Assembly (NCBI RefSeq): GCF_963924675.1
Contig: NC_089223.1
Coordinates: 6,212,881 to 6,276,880, forward strand
Length of the DNA: 64,000 bases
Reading direction: 5' to 3'
Origin: Phocoena phocoena
Lineage: Eukaryota; Chordata; Mammalia; Artiodactyla; Phocoenidae
Shown: one piece after another, positions 10,201-22,033 of the stretch
Position numbering within the stretch: position 1 is the stretch's first letter
Layout: each line of letters opens with the position of its first letter
Position numbers and translations under genes: made by a program
The notes under the pieces: model-generated
Database searches by the model: none
Seen by the model: only the letters and a program-made list of their open reading frames with translations
Told to the model about the DNA's origin: nothing

Positions 10201-13040
10201 TTAAAAGTGTCTGTCACTACATGAGTCAGGCACACCTTCCGACGTTTCCTACAAACTCTAGACACGTCGCCATCTGCTTGCTCTTCATGACATTTTCAAA
10301 ATCAGTACAAAGAAAGTACAAAGAGGCTACACATGTCTTTTCTCCCTTGAAGGTGATTCGAGTTCATTACTCTCTTCCTCTCAGGCTCTCCTTGACACTC
10401 CACTCCCTTTGTTTCTTTCGTTTTGGTTTTGTTTCATTGCCCCTTCTGTCCCTACCATCCATTCTTAAGAAAAAAGAATGAACATGCAGAACTAGACATG
10501 GGGAAAGTTCATTTTCTACAAAGCTAATGAGTCCTGAGGACTAGACAACAGTTATGTTGAGGCAACAAGAGGATTACAGATTCTAGCATTCTGTCTCAAT
10601 ATCCCTTTTAGGGGAACACAACAACATTTATAATATTTTCACCCAATATCCTTGAGTCTGCTCAAACTCCTTAAAAACGCTTTGAAATAAGTTCCCAGCA
10701 TCTTTCAAGCAGTTTCACTTAGAACAGCCCCGGCTAGATTTCACTGCAAAATAAAGCCTAAATGTAATAAGTTGAATATTCTATTTCTCTAGCCCATGTA
10801 AGTTTCAAATAACGCCTGAAGAAAAATAATACAAATGAAACAGACATCAAACAAAAGTAATCCACACACACCCCTGAGAATGAATACGGAAGCAGTAGAT
10901 CGTATGAGGCAGTGAAGTGCCGTCCTAATTCATATTATGTCATCAGCAACACAGCTGTCACAGCTCTTACTTCTCTGTCACTTCGTTAAGAAAGTTATTT
11001 TCAAACATTCTAGCTTAAAGGGCAGTGGGCAAAATTAGCAGCCATCAACAGCCCCACTGTCTGAAAATGAATGACAGCAATGTCACAGCCATCCAGGGCA
11101 GCCCCGGGAGCCATCGGAGTCCAAAGTGACTCTGTAGGATGTTTAGACAAAGAGAAGTTTTTATCTTTCAAGCAGCAAGTGTCCTCAAGGATTTGGTTCC
11201 TTCGTTCAGAAAATAAAGGTTACACTTAATACGTTTCCATTAGTTACCAATGATTCTCTCCCAATGGACCATCACACACTGAGAGGGGCAGCCCAGCTGC
11301 TCTTAAGCCGTGGCCACTCCTGGGGGCACACAGAGCAGTGCTGGCTGCAGTTGGCTTGGCTGTCCTAGTTGATCAAATCAAACCTCCTCTTACCTCAACT
11401 TCCTTGTTCTTCTCTTTGTTTCTGCCCATTGAACTTCTCCCATTGCTGGCCGCCTCCCGGGTGGGGATTACGGAAATCTGGTGGAGGGGCATACTGGCAG
11501 GGCTGCAGGTGGCCAGTCCCTGACTGGATGCCTTATCTCTTCACTCGCCCTGAGGGGCCCACCTGCACAATTGTTCAAATCCTGGCTTTGCCAAGCTCAG
11601 TTCTAAACAAAAAGGGGGAAAAGAGTGTTTGAGACACTGTGCGGCAGAAGCCAGGGTCTCTGGCCAAAATGTCAAACACACTGAAAGGGAATGGAAAAGA
11701 AATGCAAGAGCAAATAATCCAGGGAGGGTTGCATCTCAAAAGAACGATTTACTGCAAGTCATAACTGCACCGCTTTGTCACTGGAGCATCCCCTCTCCCC
11801 TAAGAGCATTGTGGGAGACAATTCAATTTCTATGGTACCTAATAACTGTCATGGAAACCAAGGAAACGTAGGTCTCACAGGCCCTTATTAGCAACCGCTT
11901 CCTTTAATGGCACAGACTCCCATATCTGCAGCGGCTGCCACTTCTGTTTTTGTTTCTCCCTGATTCCCCAGGAGCCCGCTGAGCACCCAGAGACACCGCA
12001 TCCTGCTGACTAGGTAAATAAGCAGAAGGCTGAAAAGCTTAGTGTCCTATTTGGAGCCAAATCTCTTCCTTGAAAGATACGGCTAGCTGGCTGTGCCCTT
12101 AATGCATCACGGTAATCTGCTTAGGTTAAAGGATCTGCCTTGAAGTGAAGAGAATCCAATGAGGTGTTGAAAAAATAAGAGACAGAGAAGGAGACTGGGA
12201 ACAAGTGCAAATGTCTTTCTTTGACCGGTTATTAGAGAGAGCTGCCTACTGCCTGCACTTCCTCGGTGAGACATCAGCAACAGGAGTCAGGGCATCCCTA
12301 CTCCGAGGCTTGGAGCCCCAAACTGCCCATTTCTGCTGTAACTGCAACTCCTGTGCTCCCGGAAATATATCTGTTAGAACCAAGAGTATTTTCTCCTTGC
12401 TTTTCCAGGAAGGGAGGAGACCCTGCTAAGGACTTTACTGTCCTCTTTATAGATATACAATTTGGAGAAAATGAATGGTTAATCCAAATTTCTGCCCTTC
12501 AAATTAAAAAAAAAAAAATCCAGTCTCTCAGTGGAGTGAATTCTCAAAATATATTAACTTAAAAAAAATCCTTTTTCTCCTGTGATCATGCTTTGTTAGA
12601 TTTGCTATTCTGTTTTTAAAAGGACAGACTTTTCTTTTCTTATTTTAATACACGCACTTTCTATTTTCCAGACGTTATGAGTAAATCAAATCTCCCACTA
12701 TCTTTTGTGCTTCTTCACCCCCAAAAAAGCAACATTCAGGAAATTTGTATTTACATGTCTTCAGGCACTTATGTGTTCAAATTTGTCCCTAATCACTAGG
12801 AGATATTCAAAGTAGTCTCTAGCTGCAATTCATCTCTAACTAGCTTTGTATTCCATAACAATAATGCCATTTCTATACCTATTCCAATTTGTTTAAACTC
12901 GGGCAAAGATAAAAAGCGAAAAAGGTAGCATTCTCATTAGCAATTAAGCCAAAGATCATCAAAGATTGCTAAAACTCTTTAAATGTTTACTGAAATGAAC
13001 ACTTTGATGTACTTGCAAGTTTAATCTATTTTCAGCCTAA
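7291..13040. other. 5.7-kb stretch with no recognised transposon or gene
   Basis: I find no L1, CHR SINE, LTR or convincing MIR/L2, and no coding region. Frames of 60-115 codons occur on both strands but none has a recognisable domain. Parts near 10.9-11.1 kb and 11.75-12.0 kb are compositionally richer and contain clusters of known-looking transcription-factor words. The lack of young insertions is itself unusual for this window. Confidence 0.5.
10940..11100. promoter_or_regulatory. Candidate enhancer-like cluster of TGTCA/TGACA words
   Basis: Within 160 bp I count several TGTCA or TGACA words: cacagctgtcacagc with a CAGCTG E-box, tctctgtcactt, aatgacagca and aatgtcacagcc. Such words resemble MEIS/TGIF-type homeodomain sites. 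Clustering is seen directly; regulatory function is inference and could be chance. Confidence 0.25.
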
Positions 13041-13240
13041 ATTTGCCCCCTCACAGGAGCCCTGGCTCTCTGGCCACCAGGCTCATCTGGGAGATTTCAT
13101 AACAGGGGGATGGTATCTGAGACTCACTTTACGATGGATTCAGGTTCAGCCTGTCTGCAGGGAAAATGTGAAGTAGATGCTTCTTTAATATATCACAGAG
13201 GATTCTAACATAAACCAAGTTTGAGAATCACCACAGCATA
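13041..13240 (-). mobile_element. Possible MER5-like hAT remnant
   Basis: The end 'ccaagtttgagaatcaccac' resembles a MER5 terminal region, and 'catctgggagatttcataac' resembles its other half. The middle does not align clearly, so this is a weak call. Confidence 0.3.
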
Positions 13241-15035
13241 TCAATAAAATAACCTTGGAACAATAAGCTATTGCAAGTTTACCTAGTGACAAATGTCTCG
13301 CTTTAAGATAGTAAAAAATAGCGTTAGATAGCCCTACACCTAGTATTTATTCATCATCTGAGGTCACAAAGTGTATCTGTGAAGCTTTAATGAAGGGACT
13401 AAAAGCCAAACTCTTCCAAAACTGCCACGTCCAAAGTTAAGTAGATAATGCTTAAACATTTCTGTAGCTCAAGGATCACATCTATGACCTGTAACTGTGA
13501 GGCTGGTATTTCCTTACTTTAAAAATAACTATTAATCCCTCTATCTAAAAGGACTATCTTAATTAAGGAAAGGATGTAAACAGAAATCTGTAAATTTAGT
13601 AGTGTGTGACAAATACTAAAATGTAAATTATGAACCTGCTTACAAAGTAGTATATCGTCTGTGTTTCCATCCATGAGAATTTCCGTAAAAAGCTAAGGCA
13701 GCTTTCCAGATAACTTAGACTTAAATACTTTTGTTTAAAATATTCATTGAAGTTACAGGAAAGGAGATTTTTAGCTCGAATTAACTAAACTGGTGTCTTA
13801 ATCCTTTACCTCATTATGCATGTGCTGTTATCCCTTGTTTGCTCTGAGGTTTTTTAAAAACTCAGATTTGAATTTCAAGTTAATTTTATTTATGTGGTTG
13901 AGTCATTTCAATTAGCTTTCTTTTATCTTAAAGTTTAGAATATAAATCAGGAAAAAGATTTACTTTGTCAAGTATTTTACACACTAAACAAGAGTTTAGT
14001 TCTTATTAACATAATAAACATGGTTTATCATGTCTTTTCAACTAAATGCTTCATATATAACAGGAATAATTAATAATCAGGATGTTTAATAAACACTTCC
14101 CTAGTACTGTATGAGGTACTGCCACAAATTAAGCTTTTAAAATTTTCAAATCAGGGGAAAAAAATGCTTTGAACACTCCGTGGGTTCTAATACCGTGCAG
14201 CCTTGGAACACTGGAACCTATACCAGCCGGTGTCAAGGATGCACTTATCTAACACCTTTGCTTAAGCAGCTCCCAGGGTGCTCTCCTAGCTAGAAGCACG
14301 AAGTCTCGATGGGATGACTCTTTATGTAACAATCCAAAGCTAAGAAAAATGTAATGGAATGCATTTCTCCTGTGGGAGCACAGTCTATCTCGCACACTAA
14401 TTAAACCCTACGGGATAAACAAGAAGCAGTGCACTCAACAGCTCAGCGCTACCAGACACTGGCCCCCATATCAGAGAAGAGCCCCAGATTCTAGAATCAC
14501 TCAGCTGATCTGTCTCTACATGCACAATCAATCCTAAGACATGATCCAGATTTCCAAACTTGATTTTTGTGGATACTACTGACCATAATTATTGTTGAAA
14601 CCAGCCTGGAATATTCTCTCTCTACCTGGATACTATTCCACACACACGCCTGAACTGCATTTCTTTTGGCTTCCAACCCCTGGCTCTGGGGACAGTACCC
14701 TAATTAGTTCCTCTGGGTAATAACTGGGGTTTGCAGTTGATGATTCTAATGCTGGGACCTCCACCTCCAAATCAGAAGAGGTTCTGATTTGGTGCTTCTC
14801 CTTGCTCTCAATAGCCTCCGTTGTCTCTAGTTTAAAAGGAAAACAAAATGAAATATACATCTGATCCTCTACTATAAGACCTACCTCAGTCTTTGCCAGC
14901 TTCAAGAACTAAAAATGACCTCTAAAAGGTTTATTCAGTTTGATTGTAATTAAGCAAGAAAAGAAACACATTATTAGGCAAAGACAAGGAACCAAGTAAA
15001 CATCTGCTAATGCTTTACTGGAGAAACTGATAATT
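13241..15035. other. Unassigned AT-rich DNA
   Basis: No repeat, RNA or gene is recognised. A 90-codon minus-strand frame at 14633-14905 has no recognisable domain. The sequence is AT-rich and of normal complexity. Confidence 0.5.
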
Positions 15036-15420
15036 CAACGAACATTTATTGAGCATCTTCTGTGTTTTCTGAAGCATGCTAGGAATTAAGGAGCAGGAGG
15101 TAATATATAAAATTATGTGGGACAATCTCAGTAGTCAAGCAATTTGTTGTATCTTTAGGGGGATAGGACTTCCACAGGTAAGTCAGTTTGAAAAATACAT
15201 AGTACAATACAATCAACATTCAAAACATAATAGAGAATATTGAATGTAAGGGTCAAAGAAGGTTTGAGCACCAAGAAATCATTATAGGTCTAAATAGTTC
15301 ATCTTAAGGAGGAATTGGGGTCCGGGTTGGGGCTTAGTAGAGAGAAGGTGATCAAGTCACTTCAAGTCATAGAGATGAATGTGAGATTGGCAGGTTCAAG
15401 TTCAGGACACTATTTTTAAA
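15036..15420 (-). mobile_element. L2 LINE 3'-end remnant
   Basis: On the plus strand it opens with 'aacatttattgagcatcttc', the reverse complement of the L2 3' end. Further on it has 'aaggtttgagcacc' and 'ctatttttaaagccacag', in the expected L2 order. It is heavily diverged and its inner edge is uncertain. L2 is an ancient LINE, immobile in eutherians. Confidence 0.5.
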
Positions 15421-17293
15421 GCCACAGAAAATTTGTTTCAGGTTATCAAGTTGTTTAGGCCATTCGAATGTGACACTGATTGAAACTTGGGAGGAAGAAA
15501 TCAGGCCAAAGGACTCAAACAGAAAGTCTATGCAAAGCAGTATCAAAGTTATAAGTGCATTGCTAGAGGGCATGGAAGTAATAAAGATAAGAACTTTAAG
15601 AGAATTCTGAAAACGGAAACAAGACATTCTGAGCTGGGGAAAGGAGATTTCATAAGCATCCCTGTTGAATGGGAGGAAACCTGGATGGAATGACTTTTCG
15701 AGGTGCCATTGCACAAGGCACTGGATGGCCACTGTCACAGGTCATCAGGAAGAATGGATGAACAAGATAGCATCACACAAAGACTTTATGATAGCTGGTA
15801 AAAGAAGGGGAGAAAGGAACTTGGATTGAAAATGCTGTTTTTACTGGGGACGTGTTGAACCATATGCTTATGTAGAGTTATGTAGGGTTAGGGAAAACCA
15901 AACAAGCAAAATAAGATCAATGGGAATAATGAGAGGGAAAAAAAAGGGAAAAATAATTAAAATGTCTGGTTCTGGGTTTATAAAAAATGTGCAACGTAAT
16001 GAAGCATTTCTAAAATGGTGTGTTTTTCTGTGTTTTGTCTGATAGTGGGAATTCACTTTGTGATTATATTTGGTATATACAAGCATCTTTTGTAATTAGA
16101 AAAACATCCATTTAATGTAGACATTTTATCCCTGAAGATCTTTCAGAAGCAATCAGATGATCAACTTGCAAAACTGAAGACAGGATGATGGCTGGGATGA
16201 ACTTTCAGAGTCCTTGATTTTATTCTCTGGAAAGCATTGGTCCTACTTTTGGACACATCTATTTTCTGAGGTTGAAGCAGATCACAATGAAGCCAAGGAA
16301 TTCATTTCAGTCTTTTGGAGAATCAATAGCAGTCCTCACAGCCACATAAAACATGTGATAATTACAGCAGGCGCTGAAATAGTCAGTTGTACTAGTTTGT
16401 ATTTTTATATTATGCTCATGACAAAAGAATATCATCAGCAACAGAATCTCCTTATTAATTTCATAGGACTGACCTTTGCTCCCTTCTAATTTGCTAAGGG
16501 AAAGTAAAAAAGGTCATTTCGTTCAATTATCTAAAAAAATGACAAGTTAAAAGTAATCAAAATTCTAAGGAATTATAATTCTAAGCATATATAATTATTT
16601 ACTTAGCTTTGTGGACATAGTTTAGGATTAAATAAAGGCGAGTTTTTAATGTTCTATTTTTTTTTCCTGGCCAGACAAATAGCACTAAAATTTTGTTTAA
16701 AGAACAAGATTTATTTTGGAAAATAAAGTTAAACAGCCTTGCTCTCCCACCATATAAATCTACAAGTTAGTCTTTGCTAATGTGCTCTATAACTTTCAAA
16801 ATATTAGTATATCTGGTTGAACAAGGAACAGATAAGAAAAAACAAATCTCTTAGGGCAAATATCTACTTTTTCACATATCTTCAGAAAATGGAAAGCAGT
16901 TATCCCAAAGCATGAACTGGCATCTAGACGGGAGACGGAATCACGGTACTGTTCAAGTCACTTGTTGCTTCAGAACCTTTCCACCCGGGTCTTTGAGGAA
17001 TGGGGTGGGGGTCATTTTTCACACAGGTAGTGATGTTCTGCCCTCTGTATTCTGGAATGTCACCGTCAGCATCTCCAGGGTCTCAGGAACCCCAGCCTCC
17101 TCAGAGCCCAGCAGGAAAGCTACTCTCACACTTTCAATGACTTAAAGAAGGAAATAGTAGTTACTCCTCATTCGTGTCAAAACGCTGACTTAATGCATCA
17201 GAAAATTAAAGAGCAAATTTAACTAAGTGCTTGTTGTATGGTTTTAAGATATTAAGCAAAGGACAGTTGGGCCCTGACATTCCTAATCAGGTG

Positions 17294-17294
<1 letters not shown>
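15421..17294. other. Unassigned DNA
   Basis: No gene or named repeat. The first 400 bases may be further L2 but I cannot align them. Small frames at 15487-15693 and 16912-17145 lack recognisable domains. Confidence 0.45.

Positions 17295-17361
<67 letters not shown>
17295..17361. repeat. (CA)n microsatellite
   Basis: An almost pure run of CA dinucleotides of about 66 bases, broken by a single CATA step near 17335. A frame through it that encodes alternating Thr and His is an artefact. Confidence 0.98.
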
Positions 17362-17517
17362 TGCACAAAAACACAAAACAAATAACATTAACTTTGCACT
17401 CCTAAATAAAATTTAAGTCCAGATGTAGAGATACACATATCTGCTCAAATATTATTTATTTGAATTCTCTATAAATAAATTTCTCTTACTGGTCTTTATT
17501 CAGTGTAAATTGAAAAT

Positions 17518-17700
17518 AGAATCATAGAATTTTATATTTGGAAGTAAAATTGGAAAGCACCCTAGAATTTTATAGATGACTAGATTAAGTCCCAGGAGAC
17601 TGAATGTTGTCACATATTTGGAGACTAGCTGATGACAGAGAGAATGCAGAACCGTCTCCTGATTCACAGAGACTCCTCCCCTTTCACCATGATCTGGCCC
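17518..17700 (-). mobile_element. MIR-like SINE remnant
   Basis: 'aatcatagaattttatattt', 'gaaagcaccctagaatttta', 'atgactagattaagtcccag' and 'ggagactagctgatgacaga' follow the order of a MIR-related CORE-SINE in reverse orientation. Subfamily is not determined. Confidence 0.5.
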
Positions 17701-17834
17701 AACCTTATGAGTATAAAGCTTAGATGTGTTTTATTTATTTATTTTTAATTTTTTGAAAATCAAGGGTGTTTATTTGTAATTCCGACATGCACAGACTTAA
17801 TCAAAATTACATGTTGTCTAAGCTAGAGATTTTT

Positions 17835-18763
17835 TTTAACATCTGTATTGGAGTATAATTGCTTTATAATGTTGTGTTAGTTTCTGCCGTATAACAAAGT
17901 GAATCAGACGTATACATATATCCCCATATCCCCTCCCTCCTGCATCTCTCTCCCACTCTCCCTATCCCACCCCTCTAGATGGTCACAAAGCACTGAGCTA
18001 TCTACCTGTGCTATGCAGCTGCTTCCCACTATCTGTTTTACATTTGGTAGTGTATATATGTCCATGCCACTCTCTCACTTCGTCCCAGCTTACCCTTCCC
18101 CCTCCCCGTGTCCTCAAGTCCATTCTCTATGTCTGCGTTTTTAATCCTGTCCTGCCCCTAGGTTCTTCAGAACCATTTTTTCTTTTTTTTTTTAGATTCC
18201 ATATATGTGTGTTAGCATATGGTATTTGTTTTTCTCTTTCTGACTTACTTCACTCTGTATGACAGTCTCTAGGTCCATCCACCTTACTACAAACAACTCA
18301 ATTTCATTTCTTTTTATAGCTGAGTAATATTCCATTGTGTATATGTGCCACATCTTCTTTATCCATTCATCTGTCGATGGACACTTAGGTTGCTTCCTTG
18401 TCCTGGCTATTGCAAACAGAGCTGCAATGAACATTGTGGTACATGACTCTTTTTGAATTATGGTTTTCTCAGGGTATACGCCCAGTAGTGGGATTGCTGG
18501 GTCATATGGTAGTTCTATTTTTAGTTTTTTAAGGAACCTCCATACTGTTCTCCATAGTGGCTGTATCAATTTACATTCCCACCAACAGTGCAAGAGGGTT
18601 CCCTTTCCTCCACACCCTCTCCAGCATTTATTGTTTGTAGATTTTTGGATGATGGCCATTCTGACCGGTGCGAGGTGATACATCATTGTGTTTGTGATTT
18701 GCGTTTCTCTAATGATTAGTGATGTCGCGCATCCTTTCATGTGTTTGTTGGCAGTCTGTATAT
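17835..18763 (-). mobile_element. 5'-truncated L1 (ORF2 end plus 3' UTR)
   Basis: The left edge begins with a T-run and 'aacatctgtattggagtata', the complement of the L1 3' end. The element extends through the 3' UTR into the C-terminal part of ORF2 and stops at 'gttggcagtctgtat'. Flanks ctagagatttttt and ttagaaatgtttt (10 of 13 matching) are a plausible mutated target-site duplication. Same L1 lineage as the full-length copy at 52282-59649. Confidence 0.93.
18192..18740 (-). pseudogene. L1 ORF2 C-terminal fragment, open for 182 codons
   Basis: The frame encodes the last 182 codons of L1 ORF2p, starting at a Met that is internal to the full protein. It contains the C-terminal cysteine motif ([18 protein letters not shown]), followed by the conserved '[10 protein letters not shown]' and '[20 protein letters not shown]' segments and the natural stop. 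It lacks the endonuclease and reverse transcriptase domains and has no promoter, so it is part of a dead insertion. The same 182-codon unit stays open in the L1 at 58730-59278. Confidence 0.9.
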
Positions 18764-19034
18764 TAGAAATGTTTTAAATAAAAACAAGCCATGTAACGAA
18801 TACATTCATTTATGCACATGATGCATTTGTCAGTGTTACCTGTTCTGAGACAAATATATTTTATGGTATACTTGTGAATTACATATATCTCCTCTTTGGA
18901 AACCTCTTTTCACTAAAAGCTTTTAAAAGTTTTCTGGAAGATAGAAAAATATGCTACCTTCAATAACAAGTTACCACTAATTTCCCAGTTTTTGTAGCTT
19001 AAGGGTTTGTTTTTCTACTCAAAATAATATAATC

Positions 19035-19188
19035 TGAGAAATAACTGGGTATAACCCCAATTGAGCAATGTATTTTTACAAGACCATTCAGTGTACAAAA
19101 CTCTCTCTTGATCTTTCTGAGAACAAAAGTGCTTACTCTAATTTTTTTAAAGCAGCATGTATATTCCTTGCAGACTTTTAGACATAAG
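19035..19188 (+). repeat. Local direct duplication, copy A
   Basis: About 154 bases here recur at 19729-19878. Shared blocks include 'actgggtataacccca', 'caatgtatttt', 'gagaacaaa', 'ttccttgcag' and a terminal 'ataag'. Differences are substitutions and small indels, at about 80% identity by eye. It is not a repeat family I know. Confidence 0.85.
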
Positions 19189-19245
19189 ACATAGAATACC
19201 ATCAGAACTTAATAATACCTCTTTTCAGTGAGCTACACTACTCCA

Positions 19246-19659
19246 TGTTATGGGTTAAATTATGTCTCCCCAAGAATATATGTCAGAGCCTTAGCCCTCA
19301 GAACCTCAGACTATGATTTTATTTGGAGAAAAGGCCTTTCCAGATGTAATACATTTAAAATGAGTCAGCAGCTTGGCCTCCAGACCAGTTCAACGGATGT
19401 CCTCAAAAAAAGGGAAAATTTGGGCACAGAGATGGAGGGAGATGCCATGTGAAATTTGCAGCTCTGCTACCACAAGCCAGGGGACTGCCAAAAGCCTGGA
19501 TGCAGCATAGACGCTGCCATAGCGTCCGGAGAAGTAGTCGTCTCAGCTGACACCTTGTTCTCAGACTTTTAGCTTCCAGAATTGTGAGACAATACCTTTT
19601 TATTGTTTAAGCCATTCAGTTTTGGTACATTGTTGCGGCAGCCCTAGGAAACTGACTCC
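19246..19659 (+). mobile_element. MaLR (MLT1-class) solo LTR
   Basis: It begins 'tgttatgggttaaattatgt' and continues with 'ttatttggagaaaaggcctt'. It ends with 'ttccagaattgtgagacaat', 'attgtttaagccattcagtt' and 'gcggcagccctaggaaactg', typical of this LTR class. No internal retroviral sequence is present. It lies between the two copies of a local direct duplication. I found no matching 5-bp target-site duplication. Confidence 0.8.
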
Positions 19660-19728
19660 TATTGACAGGTCCTTTTTTTGACTATTAACCTTGTTCCAAA
19701 AGTGTGTAAGTAATTTTTAATGAGCTAC

Positions 19729-19878
19729 TGAAAATTACTGGGTATAACCCCAGTTGAACAATGTATTTTAAGAGACCACTGAGTATACAAAACTATCTCT
19801 TGATCCCTTTGAGAACAAAGTTGCTTATTCTAATTTTTTATACCAGAATGTTTTTCCTTGCAGAGTTTCAGAAATAAG
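19729..19878 (+). repeat. Local direct duplication, copy B
   Basis: Partner of 19035-19188 in the same orientation, about 540 bases downstream across the MaLR LTR. A shared 'tgagctac' word just beyond the end of each copy suggests the duplicated unit may be slightly longer than marked. Confidence 0.85.
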
Positions 19879-21322
19879 TAAATGAAAGAAGAAATGAGCT
19901 ACTCATTAATTGTGAGTAGCTAATGTAATGGTCCCAGAAGAGAAAAAGTGTACTAAATTCACTAAATATTCTCTTTGCATACATTGTGATTTTAATGCTC
20001 TAAGTTATAATCTAATATGGATGAAAATATTCTGTCAACATTTGAATTTACCATTATAAAAACAATATCATGAATGGAAAATAAGGAACAACTGAAACCT
20101 TTACTCCCTATTGGTTGCTTACATATTTTGTTGATGAATTAATGCAATTTTGGCTAAACATTACCTACTCCATATTCAGACAGCTAAGATAGGTCTGATC
20201 TCTTTCTAGAAAAGAGGAAAGGAAGGATATATTCAAAGGATAAATTCCCATTTCTACATTTCAAATGCTGACTAAAAGAATTAATAAAAGCACTCAGATA
20301 TCCTTGTTTTTAACTCTAGACAAAAGACTCTATTCCTCATCAGATCTAGTGACTTTTTTTTTCAAACTAGAAAAACACTTTCCAGTGAGAGGCAAATAAC
20401 AGGTGTACAAAAATTAGAAAGCAATTTACTGAAATCTGAGCATCAAGAAAGACATGCTACTCGGATAACTGGGAAAATGGAAATTATATTCCAGGGGGCA
20501 TCCTGGCTTCCACATCAGGCAGGTGTGCTCAACAGGAAATGGCCCACGTAAGACGGACAAATAGGGGAGCCTCTGAGGCACGATACATAAGACATGAGGG
20601 CTGACAAAGGACCAGGCGAAGGCAGATGGTCCTAGGGATGGAGTCTTAGCAGAAGAGCAGTAACTATTGGGTCCTGAAATGGCATATCTTTTTGGGAAAT
20701 GACTAACTATTAACAAGAACTAAAACATTAGTAAGATGATAACAATGGGCCTCAAGTCCTGGGGAAACAGCTAAGGATAGAAAGAGGAGACCAAGGATAA
20801 TGCAGCGAGAGCCATGGGCAGAAAAAAAACAGCTTAAAAAGCAGCCTGAGGATGAAGAGTACACACCAGGGTCAGCATTTTGTTTGTTGCCTTATGTGTG
20901 GTTACAGGGCCTTGACAGAGCTAGAAAAAAAGCATGGGAAGGGTGGTAAATGGCTGAACTCAAGTGGCCTGGCCAGCTGGTGTATTCTGAAATAACGGAA
21001 CACATATTCCTTGCCTTGAATATAGTCTAGCAGTTAGAGGCCCATCTGAGTCAATACAAGAAGGAAAATTGTGACAGTCAGAGCTCTATGAAAATAAAAA
21101 CAGGCTATTTTTCTATTCTACAGTTTAGGAACAAACTTTACTGATCAAATAGGAGATACACAACCCTTTACTGGGATGATAAAGGAATACACAAAAAATC
21201 TTTTTAGAGGCTGAATTCAGTAAATTCTGAAGTACTTTTTAATTGGGGATTCGGTGACATTAGATCTTGTGTTTATCCTTTGTACCTATGGTTGTTCCTT
21301 GTATAAAGATAGTAACATTTCA
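19879..21322. other. Unassigned DNA
   Basis: No gene or repeat is recognised. The 20410-20970 part is less AT-rich than its flanks but shows no domain or repeat I can name. Confidence 0.45.
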
Positions 21323-21537
21323 GGCTTCCCTGGTGGCGCAGTGGTTGAGAGTCCACCTGCCGAAGCAAGGGACACGGGTTCGTGCCCCGGTCCGGGAAGA
21401 TCCCACATGCCGCGGAGCGGCTGGGCCCGTGAGCCATGGCCGCTGAGCCTGCGCATCCGGAGCCTGCGCTCCGCAACGGGAGAGGCCGCAACAGTGAGAG
21501 GCCTAAGTACCACAAAAAAAAAAAAAAAAAAAAAAAA
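21323..21537 (+). mobile_element. CHR SINE, young subfamily
   Basis: Full-length body beginning ggcttccctggtggcgcag and ending in a 24-base A-run at 21514-21537. The body has a short deletion after 'ctgccgaag' relative to other copies. It forms an inverted pair with the SINE at 21812-22020. Confidence 0.95.
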
Positions 21538-21811
21538 GAAAGACATTCAATAAAAAGATTAAAGGGTGTAAAATATATGAAATACTATAAAATATTTAAA
21601 AATGGACTATTGAATAAATTTTAAATACACAGTATTACTGTAACTACTTTTTAAGAAGAATAAATCAAAAACTTTATCAGATGAACATTATATCATTTTT
21701 ATAGGATGCTCTCTACATTCATGATTTGGTCTTCAAAGTCTGATAAATTAGAGCATTACAGTAATCATTCAAATACTTTCTTATTTTTAACGGTATTAAT
21801 AATCATCTAGA

Positions 21812-22020
21812 TTTTTTTTTTTTTTTGGCGGTATACGGGCCTCTCACCGTTGTGGCCTCTCCCGTTGCCGAGCACAGGCTCCGGACGCACAGGCTCAGCG
21901 GCCATGGCTCACGGGCCCAGACGCTCCGCGGCATGTGGGATCTTCCCGGACCTGGGCACGAACCCGCGTCCCCTGCATCGGCAGGCGGACTCTCAACCAC
22001 TGCGCCACCAGGGAAGCCCC
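21812..22020 (-). mobile_element. CHR SINE, young subfamily
   Basis: Reads as T-run, 'ggcggtatacgggcctctca' through 'gcgccaccagggaagcccc', the complement of the CHR element. The flanking duplication catctagatttttt (21804-21817 and 22020-22033) is perfect, partly overlapping the tail. This marks a clean L1-mediated insertion. Confidence 0.97.
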
Positions 22021-22033
22021 ATCTAGATTTTTT

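Noticed and set aside
17231..17416. 61-codon frame rich in Thr-His
   Set aside because: It is the CA microsatellite read as codons.
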